The translations under genes were made by a program, and so were the position numbers. The notes beneath the pieces were generated by a model. That model had not been told where the DNA came from. It saw only the letters and a program-made list of their open reading frames with translations, and did no database searches. Shown here in pieces: positions 47,810-58,921 of a stretch of 64,000 bases of DNA; position 1 is the first letter of the stretch, and each line of letters starts with the position of its first letter. The stretch lies in the NCBI GenBank assembly GCA_014169315.1, contig AP022133.1, forward strand, positions 4,216,001-4,280,000. The letters are read 5' to 3'. Origin of the DNA: Enterobacter cloacae. GTDB lineage: Bacteria; Pseudomonadota; Gammaproteobacteria; Enterobacterales; Enterobacteriaceae.

Positions 47810-48187
47810 GTGAAACAGCTTTTGATCATTGCAGCACTGATACCCTTTACCGCGCTCGCACAGCCCCTGAATACCCTGAATAACCCGAACCAGCAGGGTT
47901 ATGTCATTCCCAGCCAGCAGCGTATGCAAACGGAGATGATGAGCCAACAGCAGCAGCAAAAAGGGATGCTGAACCAGCAGCTGAAAATGCAGACCCAGAT
48001 GCAGCAGCAGGGCCTGCAAAACCAGATGGATGCCAATACCCAGCGCATTCAGCAGGGCCAGGTACGTGAGCAGCCGTTGCCAAACCATAACGGCGGCATG
48101 TTAGGCGGGGGAACAACCCAAAGTAGCGGTCAGCAGCATATGCTGCCGCCGCAGTCGAATGGCAGTATGCTTAATCCACAGAACTAA
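47810..48187 (+). CDS. yhhA: YhhA, DUF2756 exported glutamine-rich protein
   Basis: 125 aa. The signal peptide [17 protein letters not shown] is cleaved before QPLNTLN. The mature chain is dominated by Gln, Met and Asn ([22 protein letters not shown]), probably helical or disordered. Shorter than the E. coli version (146). Function unknown. Its last 17 bp overlap the 3' end of convergent ugpQ. Confidence 0.88.
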   Translation: MKQLLIIAALIPFTALAQPLNTLNNPNQQGYVIPSQQRMQTEMMSQQQQQKGMLNQQLKMQTQMQQQGLQNQMDANTQRIQQGQVREQPLPNHNGGMLGGGTTQSSGQQHMLPPQSNGSMLNPQN

Positions 48188-48917
48188 AATTCGGGCCAAT
48201 CAGATCAATTGCATCGGTACAGATGCAGTCCACTCCCCAGCGCAGCAGCTCAGCCGCACGCTGGGGTTTGTTGACGGTGTAAACCAGAATATGCAGACCC
48301 GCCGCTTTCAACATCTTCACCCGTGCTTCATCCAGCAGCGAGTGGTTCAGGTGGATAGACACACAGGCTAAGCGGGACGTCAGCTCGCGCCAGTCTTCAC
48401 GCCATTCGTCCAGCAGCAGCCCGCGCGGCAGCTCCGGCACAGCAGCCTGCGCCGCTTCCAGTGCGTCAATTTCAAACGACGACAGCAGCGGTGCGGTCAT
48501 TCCTTCCCACAGCTCACGAGCAGCCAGCGCAACCGCTTTGCCCGTCAGTGGCCCGGTGCCCGTGGTCGGTTTGATTTCGATGTTAGCCATCATCCCGTGT
48601 TGACGACAGCGGTCTGCTACGTTCGCCAGCAGCGGCAGCGGTTCGCCCTTGAATTCGCCGCTGTACCAGCTTCCGGCATCCACGTTCAGCAGGTCACGCC
48701 ACGGCAACTCCCCTGCTACGCCCCAGCCGTTGCTGGTGCGTTCGAGGTTGTCATCGTGCAGCAGGAAAATTTCGCCGTCTTTCGACAGTTTGGCGTCGAA
48801 CTCGATCATCGTATGACCGTAACGCGCCCCCATGTCGATCGCCGCCAGGGTATTTTCCGGTGCCAGTTTACCGCCGCCACGGTGGGCGACGATGTGGGGA
48901 TAAGGCCAGTTGCTCAT
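48171..48917 (-). CDS. ugpQ: UgpQ, glycerophosphodiester phosphodiesterase
   Basis: 248-aa cytosolic GDPD hydrolysing glycerophosphodiesters to glycerol-3-phosphate and an alcohol. The catalytic motif [15 protein letters not shown] (His-Arg) and [10 protein letters not shown] with [11 protein letters not shown] (metal ligands and general acid His) are intact; IEIKPTTG and [12 protein letters not shown] close the barrel. No signal peptide, unlike GlpQ. Last gene of ugpBAECQ; its ATG overlaps the ugpC stop by 4 bp. It processes diesters imported by Ugp. Confidence 0.97.
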   Translation of the reverse strand: MSNWPYPHIVAHRGGGKLAPENTLAAIDMGARYGHTMIEFDAKLSKDGEIFLLHDDNLERTSNGWGVAGELPWRDLLNVDAGSWYSGEFKGEPLPLLANVADRCRQHGMMANIEIKPTTGTGPLTGKAVALAARELWEGMTAPLLSSFEIDALEAAQAAVPELPRGLLLDEWREDWRELTSRLACVSIHLNHSLLDEARVKMLKAAGLHILVYTVNKPQRAAELLRWGVDCICTDAIDLIGPNFSSVD

Positions 48918-49984
48918 ACTCGTTGTCCTGTTTCACCGTCAAAGAAGTGCAGGTGATTTTCCGGCAAATGCAGCCACAGCGTGCTGCCTGCTTTAGGGCG
49001 TTCCTGGTGTGCCAGACGCACCACCAGTTTTTGCTCGCCCCACCGTCCGTGCGCCAGGTTATCTGCCCCCAGCATCTCCAGCGTGTCCATCACCAACGGC
49101 ACGCCGCCTTCCGCCTGAGAAGTTAAACCGATATGCTCCGGGCGGATACCGAGCGTCATTTTACGCCCGGCGTAGCCACGATAGTACCAGTTGATCGGGA
49201 TGGCCATCCCGCTTTCCAGCTCAAAGTGCGTGCCCGCGTTGCTGATATGGCCTTCCAGCAGGTTCATCGCCGGGCTGCCGATAAAGCTCGCCACAAAGCG
49301 GGTGGCCGGTTTCTCATACACTTCCACCGGGGTGCCAATCTGCTCGGCGATGCCTTTGTTCATCACCATCACCCGCTGGGCGAGGGTCATGGCCTCCACC
49401 TGATCGTGGGTCACGTACAGGGATGTTGTTTTCAGACGGCGATGCAATTGTTGCAGCTCAAGGCGCATCTGCACGCGCAGTTTGGCATCCAGGTTGGAGA
49501 GTGGTTCGTCGAACAGGAATACCGCCGGGTCGCGCACGATGGCACGTCCCATCGCCACGCGCTGACGCTGGCCGCCGGAAAGCTCACGTGGGCGGCGCTT
49601 CAGCAAACCGTCCAGCTCCAGAATGCGTGCCGCTTCTTTCACCCGCTCGTCGATATGGCTTTTGCCCATACCGCGAATTTTCAGCCCCCAGGCCATGTTC
49701 TCTTCCACGCTCATGTGCGGGTAAAGGGCATAGTTCTGGAACACCATCGCGATGCCCCTGTCTTTCGGCTCCATCTCGGTGACGCGCTGGCGGTCAATCC
49801 AGATATCGCCGGAGGTCACGCGTTCCAGCCCGGCCACCATACGCAACAGCGTCGATTTGCCACAGCCAGACGGGCCGACCATCACAATGAACTCTCCGTC
49901 CGCCACATCAAGCGTGAGCGGCTGAATGACCTGGGTTTTGCCGTCCCAGCTTTTGGTTACTGCCTGAAGTTTCAGTCCTGCCAT
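48914..49984 (-). CDS. ugpC: UgpC, glycerol-3-phosphate importer ATPase
   Basis: 356-aa ABC ATPase of the MalK type. Walker A GPSGCGKS (residues 37-44), Q-loop [11 protein letters not shown], signature [15 protein letters not shown], Walker [14 protein letters not shown], then a C-terminal MalK-like OB regulatory domain. MAGLKLQAV at 49984 is preferred over an in-frame codon four residues upstream. Energises UgpA-UgpE. It is 1 bp from ugpE and overlaps ugpQ by 4. Confidence 0.97.
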   Translation of the reverse strand: MAGLKLQAVTKSWDGKTQVIQPLTLDVADGEFIVMVGPSGCGKSTLLRMVAGLERVTSGDIWIDRQRVTEMEPKDRGIAMVFQNYALYPHMSVEENMAWGLKIRGMGKSHIDERVKEAARILELDGLLKRRPRELSGGQRQRVAMGRAIVRDPAVFLFDEPLSNLDAKLRVQMRLELQQLHRRLKTTSLYVTHDQVEAMTLAQRVMVMNKGIAEQIGTPVEVYEKPATRFVASFIGSPAMNLLEGHISNAGTHFELESGMAIPINWYYRGYAGRKMTLGIRPEHIGLTSQAEGGVPLVMDTLEMLGADNLAHGRWGEQKLVVRLAHQERPKAGSTLWLHLPENHLHFFDGETGQRV

Positions 49985-49985
49985 C

Positions 49986-50831
49986 TTATTTCTCACTGTC
50001 CACTAAACCACGCACAAACGCACGCTGCATGGCTAAAACGATTACGACCGGGGGGATAAGGGTGAGCAGCATCGCCGCCATGACCTGGTTCCAGAGGGTG
50101 GTGCCTTCACCGGTGGCGATCATGCCTTTGATGCCCGCCACGGCGGTGCCGAGGTTGACGTCCTGGATAATCAGCAGCGGCCACAGGTACTGGTTCCAGC
50201 CGTAGATAAAGGTGATCACAAACAGCGCCGCGAGGTTGGTTTTCGACAGCGGCAACACGATGTCGCGGAAGAAGCGCATCGGCGAAGCACCGTCGATACG
50301 CGCCGCTTCAATCAGTTCGTCCGGCAGGGTCATAAAGAACTGACGGAACAGGAAAGTAGCGGTCGCCGAGGCCATCAGCGGCAAGGTTAAGCCCGCGTAG
50401 CTGTCCAGCATATTCAGGTTGGCAATCACTTCCACCGTCGGGAAGATACGGACTTCCACTGGCAGCATCAGGGTGATGAAAATCATCCAGAAGAACAGGT
50501 TACGCAGGGGAAAACGGAACCAGACGATGGCAAAAGCAGATAGCATCGACACCGTAATTTTGCCCACCGTAATACCGAACGCCATGATGAAGCTGTTGAG
50601 CATCATCAGCCAGAATGGTGCGCTGTTGGCACCCACGCCCTGCGTCCAGATGGTTTCCATGTTCTCGAACAGATGTCCGCCCGGGATCAGCGTCATCGGC
50701 GTATCAAACACCGCTTTGGTGTCCAGCGTGGCGGCCACAAAGGCCACATAAAGCGGGAACAGGATGACGATAATGCCCAGAATCAGCATGGTATGGCTGA
50801 AAATCGTCAGCCCGCGACGGTTCTCAATCAT
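49986..50831 (-). CDS. ugpE: UgpE, glycerol-3-phosphate importer permease
   Basis: 281-aa inner-membrane permease with six predicted membrane segments. The EAA coupling loop is [27 protein letters not shown]. Pairs with UgpA to form the channel. Length equals E. coli. Its first 4 bases overlap the ugpA stop, and ugpC follows after 1 bp. Confidence 0.97.
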   Translation of the reverse strand: MIENRRGLTIFSHTMLILGIIVILFPLYVAFVAATLDTKAVFDTPMTLIPGGHLFENMETIWTQGVGANSAPFWLMMLNSFIMAFGITVGKITVSMLSAFAIVWFRFPLRNLFFWMIFITLMLPVEVRIFPTVEVIANLNMLDSYAGLTLPLMASATATFLFRQFFMTLPDELIEAARIDGASPMRFFRDIVLPLSKTNLAALFVITFIYGWNQYLWPLLIIQDVNLGTAVAGIKGMIATGEGTTLWNQVMAAMLLTLIPPVVIVLAMQRAFVRGLVDSEK

Positions 50832-51715
50832 TGGTAGCGCACCTTACTTTCAACATAACGGAACTGCACCACCGTAAGGATGATGACGAGGAACATCAGC
50901 ACGACCGACTGCGCGGCGGAGGCTGAGAGATCCAGACCGGCAAAACCTTCGCGGTAGATCTTGTAGATCAGCGTGGTCGTCGCCTGTACCGGGCCACCAG
51001 CGGTCGCAGCGTCGATCACCGGGAAGGTATCGAAGAAGGCGTACACAAGGTTAACCACCAGCAGGAAGAAACTCACCGGGGCGATCAGCGGCAACGACAG
51101 TCTGAAGAAGCGGCGAACCGGGCCTGCACCATCAATCGCCGCAGCTTCTACCAGCGAACGCGGAATGGATTGCAGCGCGGCAAAGAAGAACAGGAAGTTG
51201 TAGCTGATCTGCTTCCATACTGAGGCAAACACCACCAGGAACATGGCCTGACCGCTGTTCTGTGCGTGGTTCCACTCAACACCAAATTCCGCGAGGAAGT
51301 GGGTAATCAACCCGCGCCCTGGGTTAAACAGGAAGATCCACAGCACGGCAGCAACCGCAGGGGCCACAGCGTAAGGTAACAGCATCAGCGTCTGATAGAG
51401 ACGGCTGCCGCGCACCACATAATCCACCAGCGCGGCAAAAAACAGCGAGGCGATAAGGCCGCTCACGGTAACCAGCGTGCTGAATTTGATCGTCGTCCAG
51501 AAGGCGTCGATGTAGTAGCTGTCGTGCCACAGGGCCGCGAAGTTATCCAGGCCGACAAACTGGCTGGAAAGCCCGAACGGATCGACACTTTGTACCGAGT
51601 ACCACAGCGCTTCGCCCGCAGGCCAGATAAAGAAGATAACGGTGATGACCAGTTGCGGCGCGACCAGCAAATACGGCAGCCAGCGCGAACGAAACACGGG
51701 ACGGGATGAGGACAT
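50828..51715 (-). CDS. ugpA: UgpA, glycerol-3-phosphate importer permease
   Basis: 295-aa inner-membrane permease of the MalF type without the large periplasmic loop; six segments. The EAA loop is [24 protein letters not shown]. Forms the heterodimeric channel with UgpE. It begins [17 protein letters not shown], 105 bp after ugpB, a gap filled by an inverted REP pair. Confidence 0.97.
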   Translation of the reverse strand: MSSSRPVFRSRWLPYLLVAPQLVITVIFFIWPAGEALWYSVQSVDPFGLSSQFVGLDNFAALWHDSYYIDAFWTTIKFSTLVTVSGLIASLFFAALVDYVVRGSRLYQTLMLLPYAVAPAVAAVLWIFLFNPGRGLITHFLAEFGVEWNHAQNSGQAMFLVVFASVWKQISYNFLFFFAALQSIPRSLVEAAAIDGAGPVRRFFRLSLPLIAPVSFFLLVVNLVYAFFDTFPVIDAATAGGPVQATTTLIYKIYREGFAGLDLSASAAQSVVLMFLVIILTVVQFRYVESKVRYQ

Positions 51716-51735
51716 AAATTAGCTCAGGTTGATTT

Positions 51736-51815
51736 CCCCTCACCCCAGCCCTCTCCCAAAGGGAGAGGGTGTATGAGTTCCCTCTCCCTTTGGGAGAGGG
51801 CGAGGGTGAGGGTAA
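51736..51815. repeat. Inverted pair of REP palindromes between ugpB and ugpA
   Basis: Two units head to head: CCCTCACCCCAGCCCTCTCC...GGGAGAGGG (51738-51769) and CCCTCTCCC...GGGAGAGGG-CGAGGGTGAGGG (51780-51811). Each is a 9-bp hairpin, and the outer arms CCCTCACCC / GGGTGAGGG also pair across the whole 74 bp. A BIME-like structure inside the operon could stop 3' decay of ugpB mRNA and lower downstream expression. Confidence 0.85.
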
Positions 51816-51820
51816 AAGGA

Positions 51821-53137
51821 TTAAGACTTTGTCGACTGCTCAAAGCGGCGCAGCAGCTGATTTCCGCGCTCTACCGCAGAGTCCAGCGCCTGCTGTGGGG
51901 TTTTCTTACCGGTCCACACGCTTTCCAGCTCTTCATCAACGATGGTGCGGATCTGCGGCATGTTGCCCAGACGCAGACCTTTGGTGAATGGCAACGGTGG
52001 CTTGTTCAGCATCTGACGCGTGGCGATATCCGCCCCTGGGTTCTTGTCATAGAAGCCCTGCTCGCGGGTCAGGTCATACGCGGCTTTGGTGATTGGCAGG
52101 TAGCCCGTTTTCTGGTGCCATTCTGCGGCAATCTCAGGCTTCGCCAGGAAGTCGAGGAACTCGGCCACGCCTTTATAAGTGCCTTTGTCTTTACCCTGCA
52201 TCACCCACAGGCTCGCCCCGCCGATGATGGCGTTCTGCGGCGCGCCTTTCACATCAGCGTCGTAAGGCATCATGCCCACGCCGTAGTTGAATTTGGCGTA
52301 GTGACGGATATCCGCCAGCGAACCAGAAGACGCGGTGGTAATGGCACAGTCACCGTTGTAGAACTTCTCCGTAGATTCGTCTTTACGACCGAAGTAGCTG
52401 AAATCGCCCTTCTTGTTCAGTGCCTCCAGCAGCGCAATGTGTTTCACCTGCTCTGGCTTGTTGAACTCCAGTACCGCGTCAGTGCCGTCAAAACCGTTGT
52501 TTTTGGTGGCAACTGGCAGACCGTGCCAGGCGCTGAAGTTTTCAATCTGGATCCAGCCCTGCCAGCCGCTGGCGTAACCGCACTTCATACCCGCCGCTTT
52601 CAGCTTCGCGGTGTACTCGGCCAGATCCTGCCAGGTTTTTGGTGGCTGCTCCGGGTCTAAACCGGCTTTCTTAAAGGCGTCTTTGTTGTAGTACAGCACC
52701 GGCGTGGAGCTGTTGAATGGCTGAGACAGCAGGTGACCGGTTTTAGAATCTGTGTAGTAACCCGCCACCGTCGGCACGAACTGAGATTCGTCGAAGTTGA
52801 TGCCTGCATCTTTAAAGACTTCGTACACGGGTTTGATGGCTTTAGAGGCCATCATGGTGGCGGTACCCACTTCATAAACCTGTAACAACGCAGGCGCGTT
52901 ACCGGTACGGAAAGCGGCAATGCCCGCGCTCAGGCTCTGCTCGTAGTTACCTTTGTACACCGGCACAATTTTGTAATCCGGGTGGGTGTCGTTGAAGCGT
53001 TGCGCCAGGGAGTCGACTTCTTTACCCAACTCCCCTTCCATAGAATGCCAGAACGGAATGGTGGTGACAGCCATTGCGTTCGTCGCAAAAGCCAGACCCA
53101 GTGCCAGACCCAAAGCTGTGTGTCGTAACGATGTCAT
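51821..53137 (-). CDS. ugpB: UgpB, periplasmic glycerol-3-phosphate-binding protein
   Basis: 438-aa precursor when started at [10 protein letters not shown] (53137): AGAGAG lies six bases upstream and the length equals E. coli UgpB; an ATG two codons earlier is also in frame. The signal peptide ends near TNAMA, and the mature protein begins [15 protein letters not shown]. Type I solute-binding fold; binds glycerol-3-phosphate and glycerophosphodiesters. First gene of the ugp operon, with Pho boxes upstream. Confidence 0.97.
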   Translation of the reverse strand: MTSLRHTALGLALGLAFATNAMAVTTIPFWHSMEGELGKEVDSLAQRFNDTHPDYKIVPVYKGNYEQSLSAGIAAFRTGNAPALLQVYEVGTATMMASKAIKPVYEVFKDAGINFDESQFVPTVAGYYTDSKTGHLLSQPFNSSTPVLYYNKDAFKKAGLDPEQPPKTWQDLAEYTAKLKAAGMKCGYASGWQGWIQIENFSAWHGLPVATKNNGFDGTDAVLEFNKPEQVKHIALLEALNKKGDFSYFGRKDESTEKFYNGDCAITTASSGSLADIRHYAKFNYGVGMMPYDADVKGAPQNAIIGGASLWVMQGKDKGTYKGVAEFLDFLAKPEIAAEWHQKTGYLPITKAAYDLTREQGFYDKNPGADIATRQMLNKPPLPFTKGLRLGNMPQIRTIVDEELESVWTGKKTPQQALDSAVERGNQLLRRFEQSTKS

Positions 53138-53210
53138 TGTCATCTCTCTTATTGTGCCGGATGCGCGATATCACGCGTTTTATGCTCGCGAGGTAACATG
53201 ACATGCTCGA

Positions 53211-53250
53211 ATGACAGAAAAATAACTGTTTGTTTACAGATAAGTGACAG
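53211..53250 (-). promoter_or_regulatory. Pho boxes upstream of ugpB
   Basis: On the minus strand CTGTCAC (53250-53244), TTAT, CTGTAAA (53239-53233), then at the same 11-bp period a weak CAGTTAT (53228-53222) and CTGTCAT (53217-53211). Direct repeats of the CTGTCAT type every 11 bp are the PhoB recognition pattern, so the operon should be induced by phosphate starvation. Confidence 0.75.
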
Positions 53251-53293
53251 CAAAGCGTCAGGGGGATGATGGTTATGTGAAGGCGTTGGGTGT

Positions 53294-53662
53294 GGTCTGG
53301 TGCCCTCACCCCGGCCCTCTCCCACAGGCAGAGGGAGAACACATTAAAAAAGGCAACATGCGTTGCCTTTTTGCTTTTACCTCGTGCGGTCTGGTGCCCT
53401 CACCCTGGCCCTCTCCCACAGGGAGAGGGTACAAACACTAAAAAAGGCAACGTGCGTTGCCTTTTTGCTTTTACCTCGTGCGGTCTGGTGCCCTCACCCC
53501 GGCCCTCTCCCACAGGCAGAGGGAGAACACATTAAAAAAGGCAACATGCGTTGCCTTTTTGCTTTTACCTCGTGCGGTCTGGTGCCCTCACCCTGGCCCT
53601 CTCCCACGGGAGAGGGTACAAACACTAAAAAATGCAACGTGCGTTGCCTTTTTGCTTTTACC
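53294..53662 (-). repeat. Four tandem 94-bp REP-terminator units behind livF
   Basis: Units begin at 53294, 53388, 53482 and 53576 (period 94 bp; the last has a 2-bp deletion and ends at the livF stop). Each has GGTCTGGTGCCCTCACC, a CCCTCTCCC palindrome, a spacer, the stem AAAAAGGCAAC / GTTGCCTTTTT and GCTTTTACC. Units 1 and 3 are identical and share a broken REP stem (GCAGAGGG) and the spacer AACACATT; units 2 and 4 share CCTGG and TACAAACACT. Unit 4 has one mismatch in its terminator stem. Read from livF, this is four terminators in a row. The open frames that cross it are not genes. Confidence 0.92.
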
Positions 53663-54375
53663 TAACCGCCTAAATACGCACTCCGCACTGCTTCGTTCGC
53701 CAGCAGCGCGTCACCGGTGTCTTCCAGCACCACGCGGCCATTCTCCAGCACGTAACCACGGTCAGCCAGCTTCAGCGCCTGGTTGGCGTTCTGCTCGACG
53801 AGGAAGATGGTCATCCCCTCCTTACGCAGTTGCTCGATGGTGTCGAAAATCTGCTGGATGATGATCGGCGCAAGACCGAGCGACGGTTCATCAAGCAGTA
53901 ACAGGCGCGGCTGGCTCATCAGCGCACGGCCAATCGCCAGCATCTGCTGTTCACCACCAGACATAGTGCCCGCACGCTGAATGCGGCGTTCCCACAACCG
54001 CGGGAAGAGTTCATACACACGCTTGATACGGGTCTGATACTGGTCACGATCGGCAAAGAAGCCCCCCATTGACAGATTCTCTTCCACCGTCATACGAGAA
54101 AACACGCGACGCCCTTCCGGGACAATCGCCACCGCTTCACGCATGATTTTGGCGGTCTGCCAGTCGGTAATGTCTTTGCCATCAAACACAATCCGCCCGC
54201 TGGTGGCACGCGGATCACCGCACAGGGTACCCAGCAGCGTGGTTTTACCCGCGCCGTTGGCCCCGATCAGGGTGACGATTTCACCCTGATTGATATGCAG
54301 GCTGACGTCATGCAGCGCCTGGATCTTACCGTAGTGGGCATTTACTTTATCAAACGTTAACATCGCTTTTTCCAT
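53662..54375 (-). CDS. livF: LivF, branched-chain amino-acid importer ATPase
   Basis: 237-aa ABC ATPase. Walker A GANGAGKT (residues 38-45), signature MSGGEQQMLAIGRAL, Walker B RLLLLDEPSLGLAP, H-loop LVEQN. MEKAMLTFDKV at 54375 is chosen over an in-frame codon eight residues upstream by homology. Together with LivG powers LivHM. Last gene of livKHMGF, 1 bp after livG, followed by the tandem terminators. Confidence 0.97.
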   Translation of the reverse strand: MEKAMLTFDKVNAHYGKIQALHDVSLHINQGEIVTLIGANGAGKTTLLGTLCGDPRATSGRIVFDGKDITDWQTAKIMREAVAIVPEGRRVFSRMTVEENLSMGGFFADRDQYQTRIKRVYELFPRLWERRIQRAGTMSGGEQQMLAIGRALMSQPRLLLLDEPSLGLAPIIIQQIFDTIEQLRKEGMTIFLVEQNANQALKLADRGYVLENGRVVLEDTGDALLANEAVRSAYLGG

Positions 54376-54376
54376 C

Positions 54377-55144
54377 TTATGCCTCACCCAGGTAAGCACG
54401 GATCACGTCCGGGTTGTTGCGGATCTCATCCGGCGTACCATTCGCCAGCGGTGTGCCCTGGTTCACCACGTAGATACGGTCAGAGATGCCCATCACCAGC
54501 TTCATATCATGTTCAATCAACAGAATAGTGGTGTCGTGATGATCGCGCAGCTCAGCAATCAGCTCGTCCAGCTCTTTGGTCTCTTTCGGGTTGAGGCCCG
54601 CAGCCGGTTCGTCGAGCATCAGGATTTCCGGCTGGGTCACCATGCAGCGCACAATCTCAAGGCGACGCTGATCACCGTAGGCCAGGTTGCTCGCCTGACG
54701 GTTAGCGTGCTGGAGCAGACCAATACGGTCGAGCCAGGTCGCAGCGCGATCTAACGCTTCGCTCTGCGCACGACGGAAAGCTGGGGTTTTCAACAGGCCA
54801 GAGAAGATGCCCGTTTTGAGCTGCTGATGTTGTGCCACCAGCAGGTTCTCAATCACCGTCATCTCGCGGAACAGACGCACGTGCTGGAAGGTACGCACCA
54901 CGCCCATACGGGCAATTTGCTGGCCCGGCAATCCTTCCAGATGTTGGTCGCGCAGCATAATGGTACCGCCCGTTGGCTTGTAAAAACCGGTCAGGCAGTT
55001 AAACACGGTTGTTTTCCCCGCGCCGTTCGGGCCAATCAGGGAGACAATCTCTTTCTTGTGCAGATCCAGAGAGACGTTGTTGACCGCCAGCAGGCCGCCA
55101 AAACGCATCATCAGGCCGTTAACGGATAATAATGGCTGACTCAT
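54377..55144 (-). CDS. livG: LivG, branched-chain amino-acid importer ATPase
   Basis: 255-aa ABC ATPase. Walker A GPNGAGKT (residues 38-45), Q-loop [14 protein letters not shown], a signature region in which [16 protein letters not shown] replaces LSGGQ as usual for LivG, Walker [15 protein letters not shown]-loop LIEHDM. Its first 4 bp overlap livM. Confidence 0.97.
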   Translation of the reverse strand: MSQPLLSVNGLMMRFGGLLAVNNVSLDLHKKEIVSLIGPNGAGKTTVFNCLTGFYKPTGGTIMLRDQHLEGLPGQQIARMGVVRTFQHVRLFREMTVIENLLVAQHQQLKTGIFSGLLKTPAFRRAQSEALDRAATWLDRIGLLQHANRQASNLAYGDQRRLEIVRCMVTQPEILMLDEPAAGLNPKETKELDELIAELRDHHDTTILLIEHDMKLVMGISDRIYVVNQGTPLANGTPDEIRNNPDVIRAYLGEA

Positions 55145-56418
55145 GCCTGCTCTCCTTTCGCTTGTCCGTTCTTCAGCTTCAGCTGTGGACGCGTCATCGG
55201 CAGCAAGCCCTGCGGACGCCAGATCATCATCAGCACCATCAAACCACCCAGCATCAGCATGCTGTATTCGTTAAAGTCACGCATCAGTTCACGCGATACC
55301 ACCAGCAGGATGGCCGCCAGAATAACGGCGAACTGCGAGCCCATCCCGCCGAGCACCACAATCGCCAGCACAAAGGCGGATTCGGCAAAGGTGAACGATT
55401 CCGGGCTGACGAAGCCCTGACGTGCGGCAAACAGCGTTCCGGCGAAACCGGCAAATGCGGCACTGATGGTGAACGCGGTCAGCTTGATACGGGTTGGGTT
55501 CAGGCCCAGCGAGCGACAGGCAATCTCATCTTCACGCAGTGCTTCCCAGGCGCGGCCCAGCGGCATACGCAGCAGACGGTTAATCACGAACAGCGTAATC
55601 ACCACCAGCAGCAGCGCGACCAGGTAAAGCCAGATAACGCGGTCGGATGGGTCATACCTCATACCAAAGAAGTTGCTGAAAGTATCCCAGCCACCTTCGC
55701 GGGCGGTACGGCTGAACTCCAGACCGAAGAAGGTCGGTTTCGGGATCTGGCTGATACCGTTCGGGCCACCGGTCACTTCAGTATTGTTGAGCAGCAGGAT
55801 ACGGACGATTTCACCGAAGCCTAAGGTCACAATCGCTAAATAGTCACCACGCAGACGCAGCACCGGGAAGCCCAGCAGGAAGCCCGCCGCGGCAGAAACC
55901 AGCCCAGCCAGCGGCAGACACGTCCAGAATCCGAGGCCGTAATAGTGGTTCAGCAGCGCAAAGGTGTAGGCACCGATGGCGTAAAAGCCGCCGTAGCCCA
56001 GCACCAGCAGGCCGGACAAGCCCACCACCACGTTGAGGCCGAGACCGAGGATCACGTAGATCATGGTCAGCGTCGCGATATCCACCGTACCGCGCGATAC
56101 CACAAACGGCCACGCAACAGCCGCCACCAGCAGCGCCACGAGGAACAGCTTCTGCTTAACGGTAGAACCGTCGATAGCGGGCAGCACAAATTTCGGGCCA
56201 GAGACGTTTTTCAGCGTCTTCTGGAACAGCGGACGCAGCAGCTGGAACAGGAACACGACCGCAGTACCAATAAACACCCACTGCCAGCGGATGTCGGCGG
56301 CGGTATCGACCACCAGCTTAGTGCCATCCAGCTCTAACTGAACGCCCATAAAGACGCCCGCCAGCACGAAGAACATGGCAGCAGAGAGCAACGCCATTGC
56401 AAAATGCATCGGTTTCAT
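55141..56418 (-). CDS. livM: LivM, branched-chain amino-acid importer permease
   Basis: 425-aa polytopic inner-membrane permease. An N-terminal extension with two to three extra helices ([23 protein letters not shown]) precedes the LivM core ([26 protein letters not shown]). The coupling segment is [25 protein letters not shown]. Partner of LivH. It overlaps both livH and livG by 4 bp, so translation is coupled. Confidence 0.97.
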   Translation of the reverse strand: MKPMHFAMALLSAAMFFVLAGVFMGVQLELDGTKLVVDTAADIRWQWVFIGTAVVFLFQLLRPLFQKTLKNVSGPKFVLPAIDGSTVKQKLFLVALLVAAVAWPFVVSRGTVDIATLTMIYVILGLGLNVVVGLSGLLVLGYGGFYAIGAYTFALLNHYYGLGFWTCLPLAGLVSAAAGFLLGFPVLRLRGDYLAIVTLGFGEIVRILLLNNTEVTGGPNGISQIPKPTFFGLEFSRTAREGGWDTFSNFFGMRYDPSDRVIWLYLVALLLVVITLFVINRLLRMPLGRAWEALREDEIACRSLGLNPTRIKLTAFTISAAFAGFAGTLFAARQGFVSPESFTFAESAFVLAIVVLGGMGSQFAVILAAILLVVSRELMRDFNEYSMLMLGGLMVLMMIWRPQGLLPMTRPQLKLKNGQAKGEQA

Positions 56419-57341
56419 ACTTTCTCTACCTCCGGACGACCCAGAATACCGGTAGGCATCACCAGCAGAACCAGAATCAGCAGGGCAAACGACACCACAT
56501 CTTTATATTCGGTACTCAGATACGCCGAAGAGAGCGCTTCAGCCACACCCAGGATCAGGCCACCAATCATCGCGCCAGGAATACTGCCGATACCGCCCAG
56601 CACCGCCGCAGTGAAAGCTTTCATCCCGGCCATAAAGCCGATGTACGGGTTGATTACGCCGTAGAACTGACCGAGCAATACGCCCGCCACCGCCGCCATC
56701 GCTGCGCCAATCACGAAGGTAAGCGCAATCACGCGGTCGGTGTTGATGCCGAGCAGGCTCGCCATCTTCAGATCTTCTGCACAGGCGCGGCAGGCGCGTC
56801 CCATGCGGGAGTAACGGATGAACAGCGTCAGGGCGAGCATCGCAATGAAGGTCACAATCCAGATAACCAGCTGCATGGTGGTGATAGAGGCAGAGAAGTT
56901 GTCGCTGGCTCCTACAATCCACTGGCCGTTAAACAGGCTTGGCAACGCCACATCGCGTGAGCCTTCCGTCAGGCTGACGTAGTTTTGCAGGAAGATAGAC
57001 ATCCCGATGGCGGAGATGAGTGCAATCAGGCGCTTGGAGCTGCGCACCGGCCGGTAGGCCACGCGCTCAATGCTCCAGCCGTAGGCACTGGCAATCACAA
57101 TCGCGCCGACAAATCCGGCGGCAACCAGCAACCAGCTGCTGTCGATACCCATCATCATCAGGGCGGCAATGATCATAAAGGAGACATAGCTACCGATCAT
57201 GTACACCTCGCCGTGGGCGAAGTTGATCATGCCGATAATGCCGTAAACCATCGTATAACCGATGGCGATCAGCGCGTAGGTGCTTCCCAGCGTGACGCCG
57301 TTAAACATCTGCTGCAAGAAATAGAGAAACTGCTCGGACAT
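56415..57341 (-). CDS. livH: LivH, branched-chain amino-acid importer permease
   Basis: 308-aa permease with about eight membrane segments. Family motifs: [30 protein letters not shown] near the N-terminus and the coupling loop [35 protein letters not shown] at 57341 is used; an in-frame codon two residues upstream is the alternative. A stem-loop separates it from livK. Confidence 0.97.
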   Translation of the reverse strand: MSEQFLYFLQQMFNGVTLGSTYALIAIGYTMVYGIIGMINFAHGEVYMIGSYVSFMIIAALMMMGIDSSWLLVAAGFVGAIVIASAYGWSIERVAYRPVRSSKRLIALISAIGMSIFLQNYVSLTEGSRDVALPSLFNGQWIVGASDNFSASITTMQLVIWIVTFIAMLALTLFIRYSRMGRACRACAEDLKMASLLGINTDRVIALTFVIGAAMAAVAGVLLGQFYGVINPYIGFMAGMKAFTAAVLGGIGSIPGAMIGGLILGVAEALSSAYLSTEYKDVVSFALLILVLLVMPTGILGRPEVEKV

Positions 57342-57359
57342 ATGCAAACCTTTTTATAC

Positions 57360-57379
57360 CCGCCCGGTGGTTCGGGCGG
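57360..57379 (-). other. Stem-loop between livK and livH
   Basis: 7-bp GC stem CCGCCCG / CGGGCGG with 6-nt loop in the 46-bp gap after livK. No T-run follows on the minus strand, so it is not a full terminator. It probably protects the abundant livK mRNA and lowers expression of livHMGF. Confidence 0.6.
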
Positions 57380-57387
57380 TGGGATAA

Positions 57388-58497
57388 TTATTTGGCGACC
57401 GAGGACGAACCATCGGCGTGCCACTTAAAGACACCAAACTCAAATCCCTTCAGATCGCCTTTCTCATCCCAGTTCAGCGGCCCAATCACGGTGTTCACCC
57501 CGTGTGCTTTTAAATCTTTCACCAGCGCCAGCGGTTCTTTGCTGCCGCTACGATCCAGTGCGGTTGCCAGAGACTGCACCGCTGCGTAAGTGATCCACAC
57601 GTATGGACCACTCGGATCTTTCTTCTGCGCCTTGAGCGCATCAACGATAGTTTTGTTCGCCGGATCCTGGTCATAGCGTTTTGGCATCGTCACCAGCATG
57701 CCTTCGGCAGCGTCGCCCGCAATGTTAGACAGTGAGGCATTGCCCACACCTTCCGGCCCCATAAACTGGGTTTTCAGACCGACTGAACGTGCCTGGCGCA
57801 GCATCTGGCCCATTTCCGGGTAGTAGCCACCGTAGTAAACGAAATCGATGTTTTCTTTTTGCAGACGGGCAATCAGCGCGGAGAAGTCTTTCTCACCCGC
57901 GGTAATACCGTCGAAGAAGACAACATTCGCACCGCCTTTTTTCAGGCCATCCTGAACGGAACGCGCCAGACCTTCGCCATACTGCTGCTTGTCATGAATA
58001 ATGGCGATGCGCTGCGGCTTGACGTTTTCGAGGATATATTTGGCGGCAGTTGGCCCCTGAGAGGAGTCCAGACCGGCAGTACGCATGATGTGCTGATAAC
58101 CGCGCTGGGTCAGCTCCGGGTTAGTCGCACCAGGGGTAATCATCAGAATGCCTTCGTCTTCATAGATATCAGACGCAGGCTGAGTGGACGATGAGCACAG
58201 GTGGCCGATCACGTACTGGATGCCATCGTTCACAATTTTGTTGGCGACTGCCACGGCCTGTTTTGGATCGCAGGCGTCGTCGTACTCCACACCTACCAGC
58301 TTGTCACCTTTGATACCGCCTTTGGCGTTGATGTCTTTGATTGCCTGGCGCGCGCCGTTGAACTCCATATCTCCCCACTGGGCGACAGGGCCGGACATCG
58401 CACCGACGACAGCAACTTTAATCTCTTCCGCCATAGCTGCATGCGAAATCGCCAGTGCGACCATCCCCGCGATTAACGTCTTCGCGTTCCTTTTCAT
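57388..58497 (-). CDS. livK: LivK, leucine-specific periplasmic binding protein
   Basis: 369-aa precursor. The signal peptide [23 protein letters not shown] is followed by [20 protein letters not shown], a type I periplasmic binding fold. The [10 protein letters not shown]...[12 protein letters not shown] region carries the single disulphide typical of Liv proteins. Trp in QWGD, where LivJ has QYGD, supports leucine-specific LivK. It heads the livKHMGF operon. Start 58497 by homology; the frame is open 20 codons upstream. Confidence 0.96.
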   Translation of the reverse strand: MKRNAKTLIAGMVALAISHAAMAEEIKVAVVGAMSGPVAQWGDMEFNGARQAIKDINAKGGIKGDKLVGVEYDDACDPKQAVAVANKIVNDGIQYVIGHLCSSSTQPASDIYEDEGILMITPGATNPELTQRGYQHIMRTAGLDSSQGPTAAKYILENVKPQRIAIIHDKQQYGEGLARSVQDGLKKGGANVVFFDGITAGEKDFSALIARLQKENIDFVYYGGYYPEMGQMLRQARSVGLKTQFMGPEGVGNASLSNIAGDAAEGMLVTMPKRYDQDPANKTIVDALKAQKKDPSGPYVWITYAAVQSLATALDRSGSKEPLALVKDLKAHGVNTVIGPLNWDEKGDLKGFEFGVFKWHADGSSSVAK

Positions 58498-58921
58498 CTC
58501 TGAATCCCCATTCGTGATGTTGTGTATATATTTTGTTTTATTATGGTTAAAAAGCATTCTGTACTTTTAATGAACAACGCTATTTTTACCAGTGCCTTTA
58601 ATGGTTTAGCGCAGTTTTTTCACAAAAACCAGACTAATATCTCTATTTTTCAGGCGATTAAGCAAAGATAATATTCTGAAATCCGACAGAGATAAACAAA
58701 TAAAAGCGCAGTTTGCAGCATAAAATAACGGCATAAAGCGCCGAATAAATCACTGCCATTTAGGTTAAAATTCTGCTTATTTTTCGATCCATATGTTTTC
58801 GAACTGCACAATGCGTTGCCAAAAAACTAATCACCTGGTTAATGGGAATAAAAAGAAGAAGCCGCTGAGTGAATAAATTGAGTACACTGCCCCCACTCTA
58901 TTTGATTTGGACAAGTAGCTA
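58498..58921. promoter_or_regulatory. livK/panM divergent intergenic region
   Basis: 424 bp, very A/T-rich, no gene visible. It must hold the livK promoter (leftward) and the panM promoter (rightward). Leucine-Lrp control of livK is known in E. coli and its degenerate sites favour such A/T tracts, but I cannot place individual sites with confidence. Confidence 0.4.

Noticed and set aside
53294..53662. CRISPR-like regular spacing
   Set aside because: Whole 94-bp units repeat without unique spacers, and each unit is a REP plus terminator. No cas genes are present.
53290..53665. Repetitive 80-134-codon frames crossing the tandem array
   Set aside because: They translate the REP palindromes and terminators (repeated CPHPGPLP phrases) in several phases, with no independent start signal.
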